Below, in pieces: positions 58,852-64,000 of a stretch of DNA of 64,000 nt. The DNA comes from Gnetum montanum (taxonomy: Eukaryota; Streptophyta; Gnetopsida; Gnetales; Gnetaceae), in assembly GCA_015680685.1 (NCBI GenBank), contig MNCI01029622.1:1276411-1340410 (forward strand). The letters are read 5' to 3'. Made by a program: the position numbers and the translations under genes. Below the pieces are notes generated by a model. That model did not search any database and was not told the origin of the DNA. It saw only the letters and a list, made by a program, of their open reading frames with translations. Numbering within the stretch: the first letter of the stretch is position 1; every line of letters begins with the position of its first letter.

Positions 58852-60115
58852 TGAAACACCACTAATTTCAAGCTCATGCGGTTCAATGGCAGATTTGTCT
58901 AAGTGTCAAAACTTGGGCAAAATTTTTTTAAGTCTAGTGTCACACATAGCGTAGATAGCAAAGCACACTAGGAGTCGTCTTTTTTGCAAAATGTTTCTAA
59001 GTTTGTCTACTATGCTCCGTAGCATAGCTAGAGTAGCACATGTTTCCAAGGCTAGTTTGCACAAATGTCAAGTCAAAAGTGGTCAAGGGTCACTTGGAAT
59101 GGACCAAAAAGTTTGGCAAATTTTCTATCTCCTGGGCTGTCAAGCTTGCTACACTCTTTAGCTTACCTAGCTTGACACATGTCCTGATTTCTAGTTCACC
59201 CAAGTACTAGGCTATGAGTTGTTAGAAGTGCTCAGCATGGAAAAAATAGTTTAGAAAATTTTCTATCTTTTTGTCCTATCACACTCTACTGAGCTACATA
59301 ATGTAGACAATGTAGCATAGGTTTTAGGGCCCAAATTTTTCTAAGTGTTGGACAAGAAGTCTGTCAAGCTATCTAGACATGGAAGATGCATTTAGCAATT
59401 TTTTGACTTCTGAGGCTACATGTCCTACTTTACCTAAAAATTTAGTCAGTGTGGCATGTAGAAACATTGCAAATTTTAGCAAAATTCATCAAAATGTGGG
59501 TGTTACACTATGCTATGCTGTGCAACATAGATTTCATGACAATCCAAAATCTAGAAAAAAAATTGAAGTGTTCATGCTACACTAGATCATGCTATGTAGT
59601 GTAGACAGTGTGACACTTGGAAAATGCCTTTGAATGCCTCCAAAAGCTTCCAGAACTCAGCATCAACCTTCATTTCAGCTCTAATGTCCTTCTAGAAGCT
59701 AAGATCAACAATTTGCTTTGTTTTTATTACATCCCATATTGATTTCCAAAATTATCCGTACACTTGACCCTACTTGAAAGAGGGGGAAGACGTAGTCCTA
59801 GAGCATAGGCTCCAAGTTGCATTTGTTTTCGAACTATTTGTAGGTACATGGTAGTTCCTCAAAATTTGGCACATACAATCTAGGTCATGTGATCACAGTT
59901 TGATAGATTTTCAATTCTTGTTCCTATCCTACAGAGCATTACACTTTAAGCTTAACACTTAGAGTTTGACACTTGGATCATAGCATGCCAACATCACTTG
60001 TTCACACCCATGGTACATGGGACCCAGGCCACATGGCATCCATTCCACATCTCACATCAACCCTAGCTCTATAAATACCCCCATAATTAGCATTCTAGAT
60101 GATGATCAGCAACAT
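58852..60115 (+). repeat. 5' LTR of element F, 3' end deleted
   Basis: Alignment with LTR B is clear over 59600-60080 (CCTCCAAAAGCTTCCA, GACCCTACTTGAAAGAG, CTCTATAAATACCC). The right limit is approximate; the terminal part that would reach the PBS is absent. Confidence 0.7.
60070..60077 (+). promoter_or_regulatory. TATA box in LTR F
   Basis: TATAAATA in the same context as in LTR B. Confidence 0.6.
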
Positions 60116-60136
60116 CATTTTAAGCATAAAGCATTA

Positions 60137-60494
60137 GCACACTACTGCACCCATGTTCATAACAATATATGTGGATCAATACAAGATTTATATAGTGCAC
60201 ATCGATGATGGGGAAGCAACCAACGTTATCCCATTCCCTATTGTTAATAAACTTGGCCTAGTGGATCAAATCAGGCTAACAACAACAGCCTATTTAAAGT
60301 ATTTCAATGGAGCACATGTGTTTGTCAAGTAAATAGTTATGATTGATTTCATGACTGGGAAGCAATTCTCCACTAATGCACAGTTCATCTTGGTTGAGGA
60401 GATGCTCAAATTCAACTTGATCCTAGCAAGATCTTGGTTAGCCCAACTATAGGTTGTCTCTTCACCAATCCACCAAGAGATCCACTTACCTTAT
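60137..60494 (+). pseudogene. Protease fragment of element F
   Basis: Starts within the protease: TTAPMFIT, then VHIDDGEATNVIPFPI with the active-site D-D-G, NKLGLVDQIRL, KFNLILARSWLAQL and SPIHQEIHLPY, ending at 60494 where element G is inserted. Two stops are visible (at AAGTAAATAG and CAACTATAGG). Coding orientation matches LTR F, so it is the same element after an internal deletion that removed gag. Confidence 0.85.
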
Positions 60495-61693
60495 TGTTGG
60501 CGACCGTTTGGGACGCAACCGCCAACGAGTGTCCTCGAACAGGATTTAGGTGCTTGCTGGTCTCTAGCAACACCAAGGCCCAGATACCTCCAAATAGACT
60601 CAGTAGTTAATGTGAGTATGTGTGTGTGCTGTTGCGGCATGTGGTTGTGTAAAATGTAACAATTGCGTTGTGTGTGAACTACAAATGACTTACTTTAAAG
60701 AGATTCAGCCAACTTTGCCAAGTACTGTGAGTTCTTGAAAATTTCCTATTTTGTTCAACTGCCTAGTCTACGCGGTCCTTATAATACCTACTTGTAACAA
60801 ATAAAATTTTGCAAAAACATTTGAGCACAACTCCGCAATCTACTCCTAATTTTCCCCAGAGAAAGAGATAGTTCCACAAGAAAACTAGAAATAGAGCAAG
60901 ATTCGATGGAAATAAGCAGAAAAGAAAAGAAAGCAGATTTGTGTAGACCTCAAATATTTAAACAAGGTAAAATGACACGAGTAAACACTTCGCAATAAAG
61001 CTATCCCAAATTCAATATCTACGAATTGTTCAAACTTCCAAGGCTCAAACAAGCAATATCTTCAAGACAATCCTACTATGCTACCAAAAATTGCTGCGTA
61101 AACTACCACGTACGAGACTCCATTTTGACTAGATAATAGATGTCAACGATTGCATTCAAACAGAACCTTTAAAAGACTTGACAATTTCTGATTGAAATAC
61201 CACGGGAATTCACTTTAAAGATAAAAAGAAGCTATTCTGGTCCCATCAAAATACCAAAGATTTTCTGAACCCTCTCGACTACTGAATTGTTCAACGGCGT
61301 GACTACAAACAGAGGCTCTCTTACAACAATCCCAATAGCAGTTCCCACACGTTGCACAATAACGAAATTTACTACTAAAATGCTCTTAAGGCTTTTAAAC
61401 ACAAGCGCTTCTATGGCAAAATTTTAATAGAAATTTCTATCGGGCAACAAGAACAATAAGAGCAATCTAAAAATCCCAAAATTACTTGCCAAGGATGATA
61501 CTATCTAAACCACTAGCTAAACAATTTAAAAAAAACAAAAAAATGAAATGGATAACTCATAGGACCATGACAAAGAGACTGAAATCTTTATTCTAGCGAG
61601 CCATCTTCCAAGAAATCTTCTTTACAAATCTTCCAAGTGTGATGTGTGTGACCCCTTGTCATTCTCCCCCTTTTCTCCTTGACCCCTGAAGCC

Positions 61694-61701
61694 TTTTTAT
61701 A
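61694..61701 (-). promoter_or_regulatory. TATA box in element G
   Basis: TATAAAAA on the minus strand within CCTATAAAAAGGC, about 770 bases from the LTR's start in its own orientation. Confidence 0.5.
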
Positions 61702-61789
61702 GGGTTCAAAGGTAGGTAGGGAAGTTACATATTCAAAAATATCTCACCTAACTTTTCTCCCAAGTAACTTAGCCAACCAATGAGGAGAT

Positions 61790-61840
61790 TACTTGCCCAA
61801 CAAGTTAGGAGGTTACTTGCCCAACAAGTTAGGTAAGTTA
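61790..61840. repeat. Short direct repeats in element G
   Basis: TTACTTGCCCAACAAGTTAG occurs twice in tandem with AGGAGG between, and related CAAGTAACTTAGCCAACCAA and GGATTACTTGTCCAATAAG copies lie nearby. Confidence 0.6.
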
Positions 61841-62479
61841 CAACAATTTTGGGTGGTTGCAACCACCAAAGAGAAAAAGAAGTTGACAAGTGGCCTTGGT
61901 AGTTACAATATTATAGAAAATTAGAATATAATTTCTAAAATACATAGGAATAAAAGCTATAATGGCAACTTACTTCATACACATATATATCTTTTTAATT
62001 TTGCCTCTTCAAAATGAGATGTCAAGTCTTCTAAGTGGTGTATAAGACTTTCCAAAAAATGAGATTCTCCTCTTCCTAGCAAAAATATCCCAAAAATATC
62101 TCAAAAATATCTCTCCTATCTTCTCTCTTAAGTAATTTGACTAACCAATTAGAGGATTACTTGTCCAATAAGCTAGGAGAAAATTACCTGTTTTAGGAAG
62201 TTAGGAAGTATACATAAAATGAGGAGCATTTTATGCTAACTTTAATATGACTTTAAATGGGATAATCAATATGGCAAATTTTTAATAGGTAATGACTTAT
62301 ATATAATAATTTTTTAAAGCAAGCTTTTCTGAAACAGGGCTCCACACTATATGTATTGTATTATGTACTTTGTTTAGATCCCTAATCTAATCTAATTTAA
62401 ATTTTAAATTCTAAGTGCCACTAAGCTTTACGGTTTTGTAATAGAAATATAATATAATCTCCACCTTATTGGTGGTAGT

Positions 62480-62860
62480 GGTAGTTAATTTTTTTTTTCT
62501 GCATCCCGATAATTGTAGCTAAAATTCGGAAACACCTGAAAGACGAACCCGAAGGCGAAGCCACCGAACCTGCAATTGATTCAACATACCAAAAATCGTT
62601 ACCAGCAACTGCCGGCATAGGAGAAGGCTCAGCCGCCATGTCAGGAAACATCGCCGTATCAAAGGCATTAGCATCGGGCATGCTTATATCTTTTTTGATT
62701 GCAGGTTCTAGGGCGGATAAACTGGTGATTTCCAATTTGTTATTGTTTCTTTTACTGCCTAGAACACCTTTTGAAATGAATTCACAGGCCTGCAACTGCC
62801 CGAAAATATTGTTCCGTCTGTACCACACGGTTTGTGATGATGTGTAAATCTTAGGGCTCC
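62480..62860 (-). CDS. Hypothetical exon, possible host gene
   Basis: An open minus-strand frame of 120 codons or more (from about 62828) with mixed composition unlike the flanking TE remnants: FISKGVLGSKRNNNKLEI, MPDANAFDTAMFPDM, AGNDFWYVESIAGSVASP. A CAG|GTGTTT after SGSSFR could be a splice donor. I do not recognise the protein. The base composition is richer in GC than the surroundings. It might be an exon of a nuclear gene or a fragment carried by a TE. No promoter or partner domain is visible. Confidence 0.3.
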
Positions 62861-63009
62861 TCCCACTACGACAAAGCTTCTTCTTTTTGTTTTTAGAATG
62901 GCGAGGGTTTCAGAACAGCATAGAATCCAGCAGGGTTTGGTGATGCATGAGGGGGTTTTTTTGGCCCTATTCACCTATCACAGAGGCGGTCAACATTGCT
63001 TATGTTTTG

Positions 63010-63198
63010 CTACCCAACAAAAAATGAAATGTTGATGTTTGTCCCTTTCTTTTCCTCTGTTTCTTGATGACTTCCACAGCCACATTTTTCTTTTCTCTGC
63101 ATGAATAACGTCTCGCTGATGTCTCTGCTGCCCTCTCCGTCATTGCCTCCAGTCATGGTCTGCACTGTTGCACCGTTGCCCTCAATCGTGACCTGCAA
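63010..63198 (-). CDS. Hypothetical small exon
   Basis: A minus-strand open frame of about 62 codons, VTIEGNGATVQTMTGG then RKEKCGCGSHQE. TTTTGCAG precedes GTCACGATTGAG, which would fit a splice acceptor. It could belong with the frame at 62480-62860. Not recognised. Confidence 0.22.
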   Translation of the reverse strand: MQVTIEGNGATVQTMTGGNDGEGSRDISETLFMQRKEKCGCGSHQETEEKKGTNINISFFVG

Positions 63199-63765
63199 AA
63201 TGCCGGTGAATATTGCGATCTTTCGAGAGGCGCGATGCCTTGGTACCTTGCGCTCATACCATGGTGAAAAATTCTGATTTTCTGTTTAATTTGTGCGATG
63301 TGTCTGAAAAGAAATCAACGTCTCCCCTTTGGAACAGGGCTAAGGTTTATGCTTATCTTTTTACGGGAGAATTCATTAAAATCCCCATAGTGATTTCCAT
63401 CTCTTTCTCTTCTTCTTATTTATTTAAAAAAAATGATAGAAACCAATACCTTTCTCAATCACATCTTGCCATTTCAAATATTTGTATTGTAATATTTCAG
63501 AAAATCTCAACCATCTCATGTCTCTGTTCCATACAATGGCTAAATGTGCCAACATTTCTGCCCCCTTAAAAACTTAAATAAACTTATACAGCCTCATTCC
63601 CAAACTAAAACATCTTGAAATTTTCATTGAATTTTTACATTCAAGAAGAAATATTTTTTGAGGAAAATTCCCATTTAACATAAGGTGAGATGGGACAAAA
63701 ACCTCATTCCTAGAAGAAAATCAAACTGTACATAACAACTATACATTATCAAGTCCTTCAATGGA
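63199..63765. other. AT-rich stretch without recognisable features
   Basis: Only short chance frames on both strands; nothing I can name. Confidence 0.5.
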
Positions 63766-64000
63766 CTATTCTTGGGATGGAAACTGAATTGTAAGGGTTA
63801 CCCTAGTGGGAATCTTCATCTCCTTCACCTTTTCATAAGATATTTCTGATGTGATGTAGGCGGTCTTGTTATCTTCTTGTTTGTTAGAGCTCTCACCTTG
63901 ATCTGATGAAGCTTTCTCTTTAAGCTTTTCTTCATTTTCTTTTCAGGAGGAGCTCTGTTCTTCTTCTTCATTGACTCCTTCATTTTCTTCTTGAGAGGCC
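63766..64000 (-). pseudogene. Acidic, Lys/Glu-rich coding remnant at the window edge
   Basis: The minus-strand frame runs from the window edge: EENEGVNEEEEQSSS, a TGA at 63945-63947, then KENEEKLKEKASSDQ, AYITSEISYEKVKEM, TRVTLTIQFPSQ and a TAG at 63766. It is partial. Charge and length recall acidic linkers or C-termini, but no family can be named. Confidence 0.3.

Larger units (their letters stand above)
58852..60494 (+). mobile_element. Element F: LTR joined to a protease remnant
   Basis: A plus-strand LTR starts TGAAACACCACTAATTTC at 58852 inside the end of antisense gene D. It matches LTR B closely, in opposite orientation. Its downstream part and all of gag are missing: about 40 bases past the TATA box region it meets protease coding (60137). 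Element G interrupts it at 60494. Confidence 0.75.
60495..62463 (-). mobile_element. Element G: probable solo LTR of a different family
   Basis: Begins TGTTGGCGACC and ends CTCCA, flanked by CCTTAT on both sides (60489-60494 and 62464-62469), a six-base duplication. In minus orientation it ends GGTCGCCAACA and has a CCTATAAAAAGG TATA box at 61694-61701. It has no coding capacity and no similarity to the Tat LTRs above. Several bases after the right boundary resemble the expected continuation of the protease of F, supporting insertion. Alternative: a non-LTR insertion with chance termini. Confidence 0.55.

Noticed and set aside
63213-63569. Plus-strand frame of 118 codons
   Set aside because: AT-rich, no domain, low-complexity Ser/Ile/Phe composition, no splice or promoter context.

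Overview
This window is repeat-rich nuclear DNA from a land plant, probably one with a very large genome. A gymnosperm or fern is my guess; nothing in the sequence fixes the species. About 62 of the 64 kb is Ty3/gypsy LTR retrotransposon sequence of the Tat (Ogre/Retand-like) type. I base that on a pol with two RNase H domains, LTRs opening TGAAAC, and a gag with a C-x2-H-x(3-4)-GH-x4-C knuckle. Almost every reading frame is broken, mainly by stops of the kind made by C-to-T decay of CAG, CAA, CGA and TGG codons. No tRNA, rRNA or CRISPR array was seen.

Layout. I name the elements A to G. A (1-10705, plus strand) lacks its left end and is inserted in the RNase H of B (10706-24898, minus). B is inserted in C (24899-30864, minus), and C in the RT of D (30865-34484 and 52712-58851, minus). 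E (34490-52706, minus) is complete: 18.2 kb with two LTRs, PBS, polypurine tract and a CTAGG target duplication, and it sits inside D. F (58852-60494, plus) is an LTR joined to a protease remnant and cuts D on the right. G (60495-62463) looks like an unrelated solo LTR inside F. The last 1.5 kb (62464-64000) is not recognisable TE sequence and may hold host exons.

The main discovery candidate is an intron-containing gene carried by elements A, B, D and E. It lies between protease and reverse transcriptase and is encoded on the strand opposite to gag-pol. Eight exons can be traced from GT/AG sites. Their order, and in several cases lengths divisible by three, agree between diverged copies, and the product would be about 1,070 residues. 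Exon 2 resembles an FCP1/NLI-type HAD phosphatase domain whose catalytic aspartates are replaced. Exon 4 encodes a roughly 350-residue domain I cannot name with confidence. Exons 5 to 8 are acidic or helical. TATA-like boxes precede exon 1 in B and E.

A second unusual feature is a short inverted repeat, a G(G)YC-N6-GRC(C) core next to AGTTTAA. It occurs in arrays just after integrase and on both sides of the antisense gene. The 6-base spacing is almost invariant, and paired changes at the arm positions (GTC/GAC, ATC/GAT, GGCC/GGCC, GGTC/GACC) suggest the symmetry is maintained.

Working model (inference): the sense transcript gives gag-protease, then by splicing or another route pol. The antisense gene lies in the protease-to-RT spacer, has its own promoter, and keeps its introns through retrotransposition because they are in reverse orientation in the genomic RNA. 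Its function is unknown.
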